Virus record (IMG/VR): IMGVR_UViG_3300035145_002187
Span: 1-23,654 of that record
Length of the DNA: 23,654 bases
DNA from: a virus
Strand: one strand, 5' to 3'
In this document: in pieces, positions 1 to 9,572 of the stretch
Position numbering within the stretch: the stretch's first letter is position 1
Layout of the letters: each line of letters begins with the position of its first letter
Position numbers and translations under genes: made by a program
The notes under the pieces: model-generated
Database searches by the model: none
Told to the model about the DNA's origin: nothing
The model's input: the letters and a program-made list of their open reading frames with translations, nothing else

Positions 1-275
1 ATAAACCACACTATGATGGATCATTCATTACTGGCCTGTATTGGTTTGATATCAAACCTAGAAAATTCACTGGTGGGGAGTTGTATCTCTACAACGGAAC
101 TCAGAGAGATAATCCACAACATGTGATTCCATTCCAACCAAAAAACAACAGATTCATCGCTTTTCCTTCATGTTATATGCATGAAGTCAAACCAGTAATC
201 ATATCTGATGAACTGGCAAGTAAAGGTCATGGTCGTTTCTGCATATCCGTGTTTTGTGGACACAAATCTACCTAA
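1..275 (+). CDS. 2OG-Fe(II) oxygenase, prolyl-4-hydroxylase type (5' end outside window)
   Basis: The frame is open from base 3 and the N-terminal part lies upstream of the window. The visible 90 residues are the catalytic C-terminal half of a double-stranded beta-helix oxygenase. An HYD triplet (bases 9-17) gives the HxD iron ligands, followed by FTGGELYLY, the distal iron-ligand His in CYMHEVKPV (bases 180-182), and an Arg in GRFCISVF (234-236) where the family binds 2-oxoglutarate. Family members hydroxylate protein side chains, usually proline, using Fe(II), O2 and 2-oxoglutarate. A late promoter box lies 18 bases after its stop, so it belongs to an upstream transcription unit. It is one of seven such oxygenases in this window. 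The substrate is unknown. Confidence 0.85.
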   Translation, partial: KPHYDGSFITGLYWFDIKPRKFTGGELYLYNGTQRDNPQHVIPFQPKNNRFIAFPSCYMHEVKPVIISDELASKGHGRFCISVFCGHKST

Positions 276-292
276 CCGTCATATTATGATTG

Positions 293-300
293 TCTAAATA
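293..300 (+). promoter_or_regulatory. T4-type late promoter box TCTAAATA
   Basis: TCTAAATA matches the T4 late -10 consensus TATAAATA at 7 of 8 positions. It sits 37 bases upstream of the ATG at 338 in the short gap after the preceding oxygenase. The same octamer recurs before the next structural gene (6689-6696), which supports function. T4-like phages read such boxes with the gp55-type late sigma factor and no -35 box. Confidence 0.65.
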
Positions 301-337
301 TAAGGAGAAGAAATCTTGTAATCCGCAGGATAGCGAA

Positions 338-3300
338 ATGCCTTTAAGTAGACTAGAGAATTTCCTTAAGAACGTTGAAGGTAACATTCTTTATGTTAAC
401 CCCACCGATCTGGACGCGACGGATAGTATCGAGAACCAGGGTAATTCTCTGACAAAGCCTTTTAAAACGATTCAAAGGGCTCTGCTAGAGGCTGCTAGAT
501 TCTCCTATCAAATCGGACAGAATAACGATAAATTCAACAGAACAACAATTCTGTTATACCCTGGTACTCATGAAATTGATAACCGACCAGGTTATAACGT
601 AATCAATGATAACGGTCAAGCAAGATTTCGTGATAGAAATGGTGTAATTCGTGACCTGAATCAACTGACAGATGAGAGTAATTATAATCTTGATGATAGT
701 GATAACGATCTCTACAAGTACAACTCTGTAGAGGGTGGTGCCATTGTGCCCCGTGGTGTCTCTATTGTTGGTCTGGATCTTCGTAAGACTAACATTAGAC
801 CAAAGTTTGTACCTGATCCAACCGATGATGCGATCCTGAGATCTGCAATCTTCCGTATCACTGGTGGATGTTATTTCTGGCAGTTCACTATTTTTGATGG
901 TGATCCTAAGAGTTCTGTTTATAGAGACTACACATCCGACAGATATAGCCCAAGATATTCTCACCACAAACTGACTGTATTTGAATATGCAGATGGTGTG
1001 AATGGAGTTGGTATTGGTACTTCTACCAGTACAACTGACCTTGACATGTATTATCACAAGGTTCAAAAGGCCTATGGTGATAGTTCTGGTCGTGCAATCG
1101 GCGATTTCCCTGCAACCAGGGACATGCAGCCTAAACTGCCTGAATTTGAAATTGTTGGACCAGTTATTGCTGATGATGTAGGTATCACCAGTATGCGTGC
1201 TGGTGCAGGTTCTAAGACAAACACTTCCACAACAATTACAGTTGATTGTGAAGTTCCACATAAACTGGTTGTTGACAGTCAATTTAGAATCTCTGGTGTT
1301 AATACATATCCACTGATCTATAACGGTAACTTCCAAGTTACTGGTGTATCTTCTGATAGAATCTTTACCTATAGAACTAGTTCTCCACCTCTGGATGGTC
1401 TGCCAACTCTGGATGGTGATGAGAAAGTTGTCGCTGATACTGATACTGTATCGGGTGCATCTCCATACATCTTCAACTGTTCTCTCCGTTCTGTATTCGG
1501 TATGTGCGGTATGCACGCCGATGGATCTAAGGCCACAGGCTTTAAGTCCATGGTTGTTGCACAATATACTGGTGTTGGTCTTCAGAAAGACAACAATGCT
1601 TTCTTGCTCTACAATGAAAGTACGAACAGATACGATACCAATGCAACTGTTGCAGAGAGTGAAAAACCACTCTATCTGAATACAAACGCCGTATACAGAC
1701 CTTCTTACGAGAACTTTCACGTTAAGTGTTCTAATAAGTCTGTTCTTCAGATCGTATCCGTCTTCGCTATCGGTTACGCACAACACTTCGTTGCAGAGTC
1801 TGGTGGTGACCAATCAATCACCAACTCTAACTCTAACTTTGGTGCAAAAGCTCTTGCTGCAAAAGGTTTCCAAGACGAAGCTTTCACAAGAGACAACAAA
1901 GGTTATATCACTCACATCATTCCACCTGAAAGACAAGCTAAGGACAACAAGTCTGTTGAGTGGGTTGCACTGAATGTTGGCCTGACAACATCTCCTGTTG
2001 GTGTTGGAACAACTGCTAAAATCTTCCTGGATGGATTTACTGATCCTGATGTTCCACCTGGTACTGTCATTGAAGGTTTCCGCATTGGTGCGAGAAGAAC
2101 CTTTAGTCAGAATCAACTCTGCACAGAACCTGATCTTCTGAAGGTATCTCTTGCTGGTGTCGGAACCTTCTCCGCACCAATCAGAATGTTGAACTCTGAT
2201 GGTACTGAAGGACCTACTGCACTGAAGGAATACACTGTTGGATTTGTTGGTGCTGCAAATAGCATCACAAGTAGTGTATTTACTCTGGAACAAAATCACC
2301 AACTGTTTGCTGGTGAAAGTGTTCGTGTCATTTCTGATGATGGTTCTCTACCTGATGGCCTTGATAGTAATACCATTTACTATGCAGTCACCAATGATTC
2401 TCAGAATGAAACTCTGAATGCTGACCAGATCAAACTGGCTAGAACAGAAAACGAAGCTATTCTTGGTGGATCTGGTAACTTCTTAACCATCGCAAATAAC
2501 AAAGGTGGTAGACTGAGAATCAACTCCAGAGTTACCGACAAACTGCCTGGTGATTTTGGTCACCCTGTTCAATATGATACTAATAACAACAACTGGTTTG
2601 TACGTTGTTCTATCGATCCTACTGAGAACACAATTTATCAGGGAATTGTTGACAATCAACTGTCTATCGGACCTAGAACGAATAAGGCCTTCTTTGAAAG
2701 AAGAGAAGACACTAGATCTCTGAATGACAGACTCTATAAACTGCGTTATGTCATTCCTAAGGAAGAACAAGAAGCAAGAGCACCTATCCCTGGATATATC
2801 CTGCAGGAATCTAGCACTGTTGGTGTAACAACCGCAAGTGATTTCACTGACACGATTCCTAATGCAACTGTTCTCAGAAACCTCCGTATTCTGAAGAGTG
2901 TTGATAGAGACTCCAACAGTGGTGTTACCACCATTGTTTCGGAGAAACCACACGATCTGATGGTCGGTGATAGAGTTCTTCTTAGAAATATCAAGAGTTC
3001 TGGTAATACTGTTGGTGCCGCAAACACTGGATATAACATCAGAAGAAGTGTTGTCGGTGTTACAAGTTCTAAGGGATTTGAAGTCAACTTCTCTAATGAT
3101 CCTGGATCTTTCATCACTAATGTTTCCACAAGAAACGCCAGTCTGCCTACGTTCTCTAAAGAGACTTCAAAGGCCACGTATCTTGTTTACAGAATTGAAA
3201 CTCTGAAGGAACATGAGTTCAACAAACAAGATGGTGTTTATCACCTGATCTGTATTGATGGTAGTATTTCTCCAACTGTCAACGAGTTTGGTAGTGAGAA

Positions 3301-6300
3301 ATTCAACCAACAAATCGAGAATCTGTATCCACAGTTTGATGCAGATAACTTCTTGATGAACCCTGCTCCATCTGCAAGTTTTGCACTTGCAAATCCAATT
3401 GGTAAGGTTGTAACAAACAATCTTCAGTACAGTATTACTAGAGAATTTACTAATAGATACCTGAACAGCATTGGTGCTGGTATTGCTGTTACTTTTGCTC
3501 AGGGTTCTACACAAGGTATTTCTACAATCTATCTGGATCGTGAACATAACCTGAATCAGATTACTTCTGTTGGTATCGGTTCCAGTGGTTTCAACTATGG
3601 TACTGGTATTTCCACCACTCTGTATAATGCAACTCTACAGTATTCTGGTGCTGGAACTGGAGATGGTGCAACCGTAAACATTGACATTGATGCCAATGGT
3701 GGTATTACTGATGTAACCATTGTTGATGGTGGTTCTGCATATGCAGTCAATGATGTACTGAGAGTTGTTGGTGTTCAGACTAATCCTAACCACATTGTTG
3801 GTACACTGACTGTCAACAAGACATCTAATAACATCGGTGATGCTATTGAAGTTGTTGGTGTTGGTACTTCGATTGCACGTTACAGAAGTGGATACAATGG
3901 TATTCATACTGTTACCGCAGTTACTCCAACTACAATCAGTTATGATAATGGATTCTGGCCTGGTCATTATGATGTAAACACGGTCGGTATGCAAACTGGT
4001 TTTGTACTGTATGCAGGCCCTGTTCCCGACATCACTAATGTTGTTTACAGTAGTGCTGCAACTGGAATTGTAACCGTAACAACTGCTGGTCCACACGGAC
4101 TTAATGTTAACAACCCATTCAAGATTGTTGGTGTTGCACAAACCATCTATAACTATGAAACAATTGTTAAAGAGAGACTGAGTACAACTCAGTTTAGTTT
4201 CAAGTTCAATGAGAAATATACTCCTGCAACATATACTGCGGGTGGTAGTGTCATTCCTATCAACTATGATGCTCGTGGTGGTCTGACTGAGCCTGGTAAT
4301 GAGAGAATTGCTCAGAGACATGCTCCTCTGAGAACAGGTATTCAGACATCGATGAGTGCCGCTTCGATCAATACTACAACTACAACATTAACTCTTTCTG
4401 ATAGTGCTGGTTTCCATAAGGGTGACTATGTACAGATTGATGGTGAGATTATTCGTATTGCTTCTGACTTCTCTGCGAATGCTGCTACGGTCTTGAGAGG
4501 CCAGATGGGATCTCGTTCTGCTTCTCACGATGCAAGTTCGATGGTCAAGAAGATCAAGATCATTGCAACTGAGAAGAGAAGACACTCTATTCTTCGTGCA
4601 TCTGGTCACACCTTTGAATATCTTGGTTTCGGGCCTGGTAACTACTCCACTGGTCTGCCTCAGAAACAGAGTAGAGTTCTCTCCAAAGAAGAACAGTTCC
4701 TGTCTCAGTCTCAAACACCTAACGGTGGTGCGGTAGTTTACACTGGTATGAATGATGCTGGTGACTTCTACATTGGTAACAAAGTTATCAACTCTCAGGA
4801 TGGTACTGAGACCACATTCAACATTCCAGTTCCACAAACTGTTGGTGCTGCTGAGGGTGCTGCTGGTGCAGGAAGTAGACTTGATGCTATCTTTGATAGT
4901 GTAACTGTCCGTGAGGGTCTGAGTGTTGATGGTCTGAACAACACAACTGTCAGATTCAACGCACCAACAACTGTTACTGAAAAACTGACATCTACCTCTA
5001 CTGATGGTGCTGAGTTTGTTCAGATTGACATCAACGGTGGTCTGACTGAAAATAGAACTCTTACATTCTCTCCAACAAAACCAACTGGAACTGGAACTCT
5101 TGGTGATCTAACCTTCAACTCAAGTCCAAACTTTGGACAGTATCTGGGTTGGGTATTCACTAACCAGGGATGGAAGAGATTTGGCCTTATTTCTACTGAA
5201 GATGATGAGACCAAACTGAGTTTGGGTACTGTTGGTGTTGGATCTACTGGTGCTGATAGAATTGGTGCCCAAGATGGTATTGATGTTCGTGGTACTATCG
5301 TTGCTGATGCGTTTGTTTGTGCTGGCGTTTGTACTTTCTCTGGTCAAACAACATTTGCTACGATTGTCTTTAGTGAGGCTACAATCGGTGTTGGTACTAT
5401 TACTGATCGACTTGATGTTCAAAATGATGCAAACTTCTCTGGTGTCACCACTGCACGAGGACTAATAATCGAAGATGCCACCGTATCAAACGGTAAAAAA
5501 CTGTTCCTTGGTACTGGTCTGGACCTTGAGGTTTATCATAATGGAACTCAGTCCGCTATTGATAATAATACTGGACATCTCTACATTCGTAACAATGTAG
5601 ACAATGATGATGGTAGCAATATTTACATTCAGGCTAAGGCAAACGAAGACAGCATTGTTGTTAATGATGATGCTGGAGTAGAACTCTACTACAATGGTTC
5701 CAAGAAATTTGAAACCACAAACACTGGTGTTACAATCACTGGTTCAATCTCTGGTAGTATTGACAACGCTGATAACATCAATATCGATGGTAAGAATGAT
5801 AACGTAAACTATCAGGTTACGTTTAGTACCGCAGGTAACACGGGTTATAACCGTCAGTTCATTGATAGTGGTTCTGCTTCTCAATTCACTTATAATCCAT
5901 CAACCAACACTCTGTCGGCTGGAACATTCAATGGTTCTGGTGCATCACTGACCAACATTCCTAACAGTGCAACCACTGCAACGAATTCCAACAATGGAGA
6001 CACTATTGTTGCTCGTGACTCGTCTGGTAACTTCAGTGCAGGTATAATTAGTGCCGATCTTGAAGGTACTGCTGACGATGCAACTAATGTTCGAGTTGAT
6101 ACCAGCTCTAGCAATACTGATTTTGAAGTTGTCTTCAGTGATGGTAACAGTGTATCTGAAAGACTGAGAATTGACAGTGGTAGTAACTTCACTTATAACC
6201 CAAGTACAAATGAACTGAATGTTCCTGGTAAGGTTGATTGCCCTGAGTTTGAAGGTACTGCTGACGTTGCAAATCAGATTGCTGCCTCTGCAACCAACGC

Positions 6301-6697
6301 AGCTGGTACACAGTATCTGTTGTTTACTGCAAATAGTGGTACTGGAAACAAGACGGTCAGGATTGACGGCGGACTTACATATAACGCCGATACCAATATC
6401 CTGATTGTTGGTTCTGACGAGAGATGGAAGGATAACATCCAAACTATCGAGAATCCAATTGAAAAGGTACAACAACTCCGTGGTGTAACTTATGAGTGGA
6501 AAGATTCTGGAGACAGAACCTATGGTTTGATTGCACAAGAAGTTGAAAAAGTTCTTCCCGAACTGGTAAACACTAATGAAGATGGATACAAGGGTGTTGG
6601 TTATCAGAACATGGTTTCTATTCTGATTGAGGCTGTTAAGGAACAACAAACTCAGATCGACGCACTTAAGGCCAAGGTTGACGAGTTGTCTAAATAG
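338..6697 (+). CDS. Giant virion fibre/baseplate-associated protein with beta-helix start and S74 autochaperone end (2119 aa)
   Basis: I chose ATG 338 over an in-frame TTG at 290: the TTG lies upstream of the likely late-promoter start site, and AGGA (327-330) sits 7 bases before ATG 338. Residues 1 to about 500 look like a pectin-lyase-type right-handed beta-helix (PFKTIQRALLEAA, then YPGTHEI, and ITNSNSNFG at 494). Several beta modules follow with PHxLxVxxxxxxxG signatures, and a GDYVQIDGEIIRI module near 1362. A module at about 1418-1455 (HTFEYLGFG, then GGAVVYTGMNDAGDFYIGN) is shared with the next gene. DLEVYHNG at 1729 is a marine-phage fibre motif also found twice in the 1450-aa fibre. 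The last ~94 residues are a Peptidase_S74 intramolecular chaperone with the SDERWK dyad (Ser2026, Lys2031), predicted to trimerise the fibre and cleave itself off before Ser2026. Its exact place in the virion cannot be told from sequence. Confidence 0.85.
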   Translation: MPLSRLENFLKNVEGNILYVNPTDLDATDSIENQGNSLTKPFKTIQRALLEAARFSYQIGQNNDKFNRTTILLYPGTHEIDNRPGYNVINDNGQARFRDRNGVIRDLNQLTDESNYNLDDSDNDLYKYNSVEGGAIVPRGVSIVGLDLRKTNIRPKFVPDPTDDAILRSAIFRITGGCYFWQFTIFDGDPKSSVYRDYTSDRYSPRYSHHKLTVFEYADGVNGVGIGTSTSTTDLDMYYHKVQKAYGDSSGRAIGDFPATRDMQPKLPEFEIVGPVIADDVGITSMRAGAGSKTNTSTTITVDCEVPHKLVVDSQFRISGVNTYPLIYNGNFQVTGVSSDRIFTYRTSSPPLDGLPTLDGDEKVVADTDTVSGASPYIFNCSLRSVFGMCGMHADGSKATGFKSMVVAQYTGVGLQKDNNAFLLYNESTNRYDTNATVAESEKPLYLNTNAVYRPSYENFHVKCSNKSVLQIVSVFAIGYAQHFVAESGGDQSITNSNSNFGAKALAAKGFQDEAFTRDNKGYITHIIPPERQAKDNKSVEWVALNVGLTTSPVGVGTTAKIFLDGFTDPDVPPGTVIEGFRIGARRTFSQNQLCTEPDLLKVSLAGVGTFSAPIRMLNSDGTEGPTALKEYTVGFVGAANSITSSVFTLEQNHQLFAGESVRVISDDGSLPDGLDSNTIYYAVTNDSQNETLNADQIKLARTENEAILGGSGNFLTIANNKGGRLRINSRVTDKLPGDFGHPVQYDTNNNNWFVRCSIDPTENTIYQGIVDNQLSIGPRTNKAFFERREDTRSLNDRLYKLRYVIPKEEQEARAPIPGYILQESSTVGVTTASDFTDTIPNATVLRNLRILKSVDRDSNSGVTTIVSEKPHDLMVGDRVLLRNIKSSGNTVGAANTGYNIRRSVVGVTSSKGFEVNFSNDPGSFITNVSTRNASLPTFSKETSKATYLVYRIETLKEHEFNKQDGVYHLICIDGSISPTVNEFGSEKFNQQIENLYPQFDADNFLMNPAPSASFALANPIGKVVTNNLQYSITREFTNRYLNSIGAGIAVTFAQGSTQGISTIYLDREHNLNQITSVGIGSSGFNYGTGISTTLYNATLQYSGAGTGDGATVNIDIDANGGITDVTIVDGGSAYAVNDVLRVVGVQTNPNHIVGTLTVNKTSNNIGDAIEVVGVGTSIARYRSGYNGIHTVTAVTPTTISYDNGFWPGHYDVNTVGMQTGFVLYAGPVPDITNVVYSSAATGIVTVTTAGPHGLNVNNPFKIVGVAQTIYNYETIVKERLSTTQFSFKFNEKYTPATYTAGGSVIPINYDARGGLTEPGNERIAQRHAPLRTGIQTSMSAASINTTTTTLTLSDSAGFHKGDYVQIDGEIIRIASDFSANAATVLRGQMGSRSASHDASSMVKKIKIIATEKRRHSILRASGHTFEYLGFGPGNYSTGLPQKQSRVLSKEEQFLSQSQTPNGGAVVYTGMNDAGDFYIGNKVINSQDGTETTFNIPVPQTVGAAEGAAGAGSRLDAIFDSVTVREGLSVDGLNNTTVRFNAPTTVTEKLTSTSTDGAEFVQIDINGGLTENRTLTFSPTKPTGTGTLGDLTFNSSPNFGQYLGWVFTNQGWKRFGLISTEDDETKLSLGTVGVGSTGADRIGAQDGIDVRGTIVADAFVCAGVCTFSGQTTFATIVFSEATIGVGTITDRLDVQNDANFSGVTTARGLIIEDATVSNGKKLFLGTGLDLEVYHNGTQSAIDNNTGHLYIRNNVDNDDGSNIYIQAKANEDSIVVNDDAGVELYYNGSKKFETTNTGVTITGSISGSIDNADNINIDGKNDNVNYQVTFSTAGNTGYNRQFIDSGSASQFTYNPSTNTLSAGTFNGSGASLTNIPNSATTATNSNNGDTIVARDSSGNFSAGIISADLEGTADDATNVRVDTSSSNTDFEVVFSDGNSVSERLRIDSGSNFTYNPSTNELNVPGKVDCPEFEGTADVANQIAASATNAAGTQYLLFTANSGTGNKTVRIDGGLTYNADTNILIVGSDERWKDNIQTIENPIEKVQQLRGVTYEWKDSGDRTYGLIAQEVEKVLPELVNTNEDGYKGVGYQNMVSILIEAVKEQQTQIDALKAKVDELSK
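6689..6696 (+). promoter_or_regulatory. T4-type late promoter box TCTAAATA
   Basis: Identical octamer to the one at 293-300, here overlapping the last codons and stop of the 2119-aa gene (stop 6695-6697). It is 51 bases upstream of ATG 6748. It would start a late transcript for the 820-aa protein and the genes behind it. Confidence 0.6.
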
Positions 6698-6703
6698 ATC
6701 AGA

Positions 6704-6717
6704 CCGATTTATATCGG
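6704..6717 (+). other. Short leader hairpin at expected 5' end of late transcript
   Basis: CCGAT (6704-6708) and ATCGG (6713-6717) form a perfect 5-bp stem with a TTAT loop. Transcription from the box at 6689-6696 should start within a few bases of 6704, so this stem would cap the 5' end of the mRNA. There is no T-tract, so it is not a terminator. A role in mRNA stability is only a guess. Confidence 0.3.
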
Positions 6718-6747
6718 CGACTAGGTAGATACCATCGTTAGAGCCAA

Positions 6748-9210
6748 ATGGCATCAAATATCCGTTTTAAGAGATCTTCCGTAACTGGAAAATCCCCGAC
6801 TTCGGCTCAACTGCCGATCGGCGAAATCGCTATCAACACCAGAGATGGTGTTGTATGGATGCAGGAAGAAGGGGGTAGAATCCTCAACATTCGTGCAGGT
6901 GCTGCTTTAACGTCTGGTAAATTCATCTATGTTTCTCCACAGGGGGATGATTCCAATAATGATGGTAGTCATCCCTACAAGGCCAAGAAAACTGTAAAAG
7001 CTGCTCTTGGTATTGCAACTGCTGGAGACACTGTAGAAGTCGCTGCAGGAACATATGTAGAACAAAACCCTGTGGTTGTACCCGCAGGTGTTTCGTTGAA
7101 CGGAGAAGATTTAAGAGGTACTGTCTTGGTTCCACAGACTGTGAACCAGGACTTTTTTCATGTCAACAATGGTGTACACTTCTCCAACTTTAGTTTCACT
7201 GGTGCCGCAAGCACAGGTGCTGTAATTTCCTTTGATCCAGTAAATGTTGGTGTTGTAACCCAGTCACCATATATTCGTAACTGTACCAATTTCATTCCAA
7301 ATAGTATTGGAATGAGAATTGATGGTAACTTGAGAATGGGTAACAACGGTGTCAACGGCTCAATGGTTGTTGACTCCTACACACAATATAACCTGAATGG
7401 TATCGGTGTTTCGATCACCAACAAAGCTTATGCTCAGTTGGTTTCTATCTTTACTATCAACTCTGGAACCAGTATCTTCTGTGGATCTGGTGGCCAGTGT
7501 GACATTACAAACTCCAACTCTTCGTTCGGTGAGTTTGGTCTGATTGCGGATAGTGTAAGTCCCGTTCAATATCTTGGTATTACTACCACTGCTTCTGGTA
7601 TTTCGAGTGATCGTGTCCAGATCAAACTGGGTGGTGTCAAGGGACTTGAAATCACAGATTTTGTTTATGACCAAGCTACTGGATATTCAACTGTAACAAC
7701 TGCTGAGGCCCACGGACTTTCTGTTGGTTATGGTGTTTCGTTACAGGGTATCGGAATGACTTGTCCTACGGGATATGGTCAGACTGTAGGTATCAATAGT
7801 TTCTTCTATGATGCAACTACTGGTATTTCTACAATCTATACACTGTCAAACCACGGCCTGGTTGCAGGTAATAACTTTAAGTTAGATGGTTTGTTCTTCA
7901 CCTGTCCTGGTGGTTCTGGTGTTACTACAACACGTTTCCCTGATGGAACTCAGGGTTATATGTTCAAGGTTGACACCAAGGTTAGTGACACGGCATTTAC
8001 TGCAAATGTTGGTGGATCTAACATCGAACACACATATACTGCGGGAACTGGATTCGTCCGTACAGGTGTTAATACCGATATTTTCCCAGATCCAAATCAA
8101 GCCCCTGGTAATCAAGGATTCGTCTTTGATGTAAGAGGTGTTGAGGACTCAACTAACTTCAACATCTATGCTGGTATTTCTAGTATTAGACATACATTCG
8201 TTAATGCTGGAATCCGAACTGTCACTGGATTTGTTTATGATGAATCTGCTGGTATTGGTACAGTAACAACCAGCAAACCTCACTTCATGGCCGCTAAGGA
8301 CCATGTAAAACTTGCAGACATTGAGTTCTCTTGTTCTGGTGGTTCTGGTATTACAACTACAATCTTCCCAGATGGTAGTTCACCATTCGGATCTGTATTC
8401 CCAATCACAGGTGTAACCAGTACGACATTCACCATTCCTATTGGTGTATCGACTATTGCACATACCTATGTAAGTGGTGGAACCGCAAGAAGAGCTGCAA
8501 CTGCAAAAGAGTATGCCAACCGTCCTTATGATGGACAGGTTGTTTATCTTGAAACTCTATACAAACAGTTAGATAAGATTGATGTTACCAGTCCTGGTAA
8601 CGGCTATCAATCAACACCAACAGTCACTGTATCTGATCCCGAAGGTCCAAACGGAACCACAGCAACTGCTGAGGCCACGGTAGAGAACGGTAAGATCAAA
8701 GAGATTACAGTTACTAACAATGGTTCACAATATATTAACAATCCCACAATCACCTTGACTGGTGGTTCTCCAACAGTTTCTGCTGGAACAACTACTGGAA
8801 TGATACCTCTCTACTATACAGTTGAGAGTGCCACTCCACTGGATCAATTCACTGGTATTTCTACCGTTGTATTTGACCAGGTACTTAATAATGCGATTGG
8901 TGTTGGAACAACTGCTTACTTCCAACAGGTAAGTTTGGTTCTTGCATCTTCTCACTCCTTTGAGTGGATTGGATCTGGTGGTGATGTTGCTGGATCTCGT
9001 CCTAGACTGGGTGGTGTTGGTATTCAGTCTGCTGAAGTTGTCAACCGAGATGGTGGTATCGTGGTTTACACCTCTACCGACCAATCAGGTAACTTCAGAA
9101 TTGGTAATGATGTAAACATTAACCAGGTTACAGGTACTATCTCTGGTAGAGCCTTCAACCAAAGTCTGTTAAATACAGTAACACCTCTAATCATCGCACT
9201 GGAAGACTAA
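6748..9210 (+). CDS. Virion protein with pectin-lyase-like beta-helix, paralogue of upstream giant protein (820 aa)
   Basis: The N-terminus (IRFKRSSVTGKSPTSAQL then PIGEIAINTRDG) is the attachment-like start typical of marine T4-like fibre proteins. From residue 59 a beta-helix begins (FIYVSPQGDDSNNDG, KTVKAALGIATAGDTVEV, AAGTYVE) and runs to about residue 260, including ITNSNSSFG at 253. Repeated HGL/PH modules follow (AHGLSVGYGVSLQGI, NHGLVAGNNFKLDGL, PHFMAAKDHVKLADI), each with an SG(I/V)TTTxFPDG-type strand in the latter two. The C-terminus carries SHSFEWIGSGG, GGIVVYTSTDQSGNFRIGN and a closing hydrophobic segment. The first and last modules match the 2119-aa protein, so the two are paralogues, but this one lacks the S74 chaperone. 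The beta-helix could bind or cleave cell-surface polysaccharide; no catalytic residues can be assigned. Translation signal is weak (AGAG before ATG). Confidence 0.8.
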   Translation: MASNIRFKRSSVTGKSPTSAQLPIGEIAINTRDGVVWMQEEGGRILNIRAGAALTSGKFIYVSPQGDDSNNDGSHPYKAKKTVKAALGIATAGDTVEVAAGTYVEQNPVVVPAGVSLNGEDLRGTVLVPQTVNQDFFHVNNGVHFSNFSFTGAASTGAVISFDPVNVGVVTQSPYIRNCTNFIPNSIGMRIDGNLRMGNNGVNGSMVVDSYTQYNLNGIGVSITNKAYAQLVSIFTINSGTSIFCGSGGQCDITNSNSSFGEFGLIADSVSPVQYLGITTTASGISSDRVQIKLGGVKGLEITDFVYDQATGYSTVTTAEAHGLSVGYGVSLQGIGMTCPTGYGQTVGINSFFYDATTGISTIYTLSNHGLVAGNNFKLDGLFFTCPGGSGVTTTRFPDGTQGYMFKVDTKVSDTAFTANVGGSNIEHTYTAGTGFVRTGVNTDIFPDPNQAPGNQGFVFDVRGVEDSTNFNIYAGISSIRHTFVNAGIRTVTGFVYDESAGIGTVTTSKPHFMAAKDHVKLADIEFSCSGGSGITTTIFPDGSSPFGSVFPITGVTSTTFTIPIGVSTIAHTYVSGGTARRAATAKEYANRPYDGQVVYLETLYKQLDKIDVTSPGNGYQSTPTVTVSDPEGPNGTTATAEATVENGKIKEITVTNNGSQYINNPTITLTGGSPTVSAGTTTGMIPLYYTVESATPLDQFTGISTVVFDQVLNNAIGVGTTAYFQQVSLVLASSHSFEWIGSGGDVAGSRPRLGGVGIQSAEVVNRDGGIVVYTSTDQSGNFRIGNDVNINQVTGTISGRAFNQSLLNTVTPLIIALED

Positions 9211-9213
9211 GAA

Positions 9214-9567
9214 ATGGCGATTACTCCGTTAAACGTATTCAGGGCGGTACGGTTTGAAGTAACTACCAGCACAGTTGGTATCTACACCGCTCCCGCCAAC
9301 GTCGCATCCATCATCCTGGGTGCTTATGCCGCAAACGTCGGCACTGGTATTCATACCGTAACTGCTTCTCACTATAGAGCTACAGTTGGTAGTGATTCCT
9401 ATGGTGAAATTGCAATCGTTAATGGTATCAAGATTCCAGCACATGACACTCTGTCAATGTTGGATGGTAAGTTGATTCTTGAAACTGATGATGAGTTCCG
9501 TATTAGTGGAACCCAAGCCGGTTCTATTGAAGTTGTTCTGAACATTCTCGAAACCGCCAAACAGTAA
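9214..9567 (+). CDS. Small conserved virion-type protein of unknown function (117 aa)
   Basis: The gene starts 3 bases after the preceding stop, with GGAAG (9201-9205) about 8 bases before ATG. The sequence is strand-rich and hydrophobic ([40 protein letters not shown]), without cysteines, signal peptide or membrane helix, and looks like a single beta-sandwich. It lies between two fibre genes in the same late unit, so a small virion component or fibre-joining protein is plausible. I do not recognise a named family. Confidence 0.7.
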   Translation: MAITPLNVFRAVRFEVTTSTVGIYTAPANVASIILGAYAANVGTGIHTVTASHYRATVGSDSYGEIAIVNGIKIPAHDTLSMLDGKLILETDDEFRISGTQAGSIEVVLNILETAKQ

Positions 9568-9572
9568 TAAAA

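Noticed and set aside
290-337. TTG 290 as start of the giant protein
   Set aside because: It lies before the expected start site of the late promoter 293-300, has no Shine-Dalgarno sequence, and adds a charged tail unlike the fibre N-terminus beginning MPLSRLENFL.
554-1813. Minus-strand open frame of about 419 codons inside the 2119-aa gene
   Set aside because: It is antisense to a well-supported protein, rich in Thr, Ser, Ile and Cys as expected from reverse reading of phage fibre codons, and no domain is visible. Similar frames at 3635-4321, 5945-6757 and 20428-21675 are rejected for the same reason.
338-1850. Pectate lyase or other polysaccharide-degrading enzyme
   Set aside because: The fold signature is visible but no catalytic residues can be identified; beta-helices are common as purely structural fibre parts.
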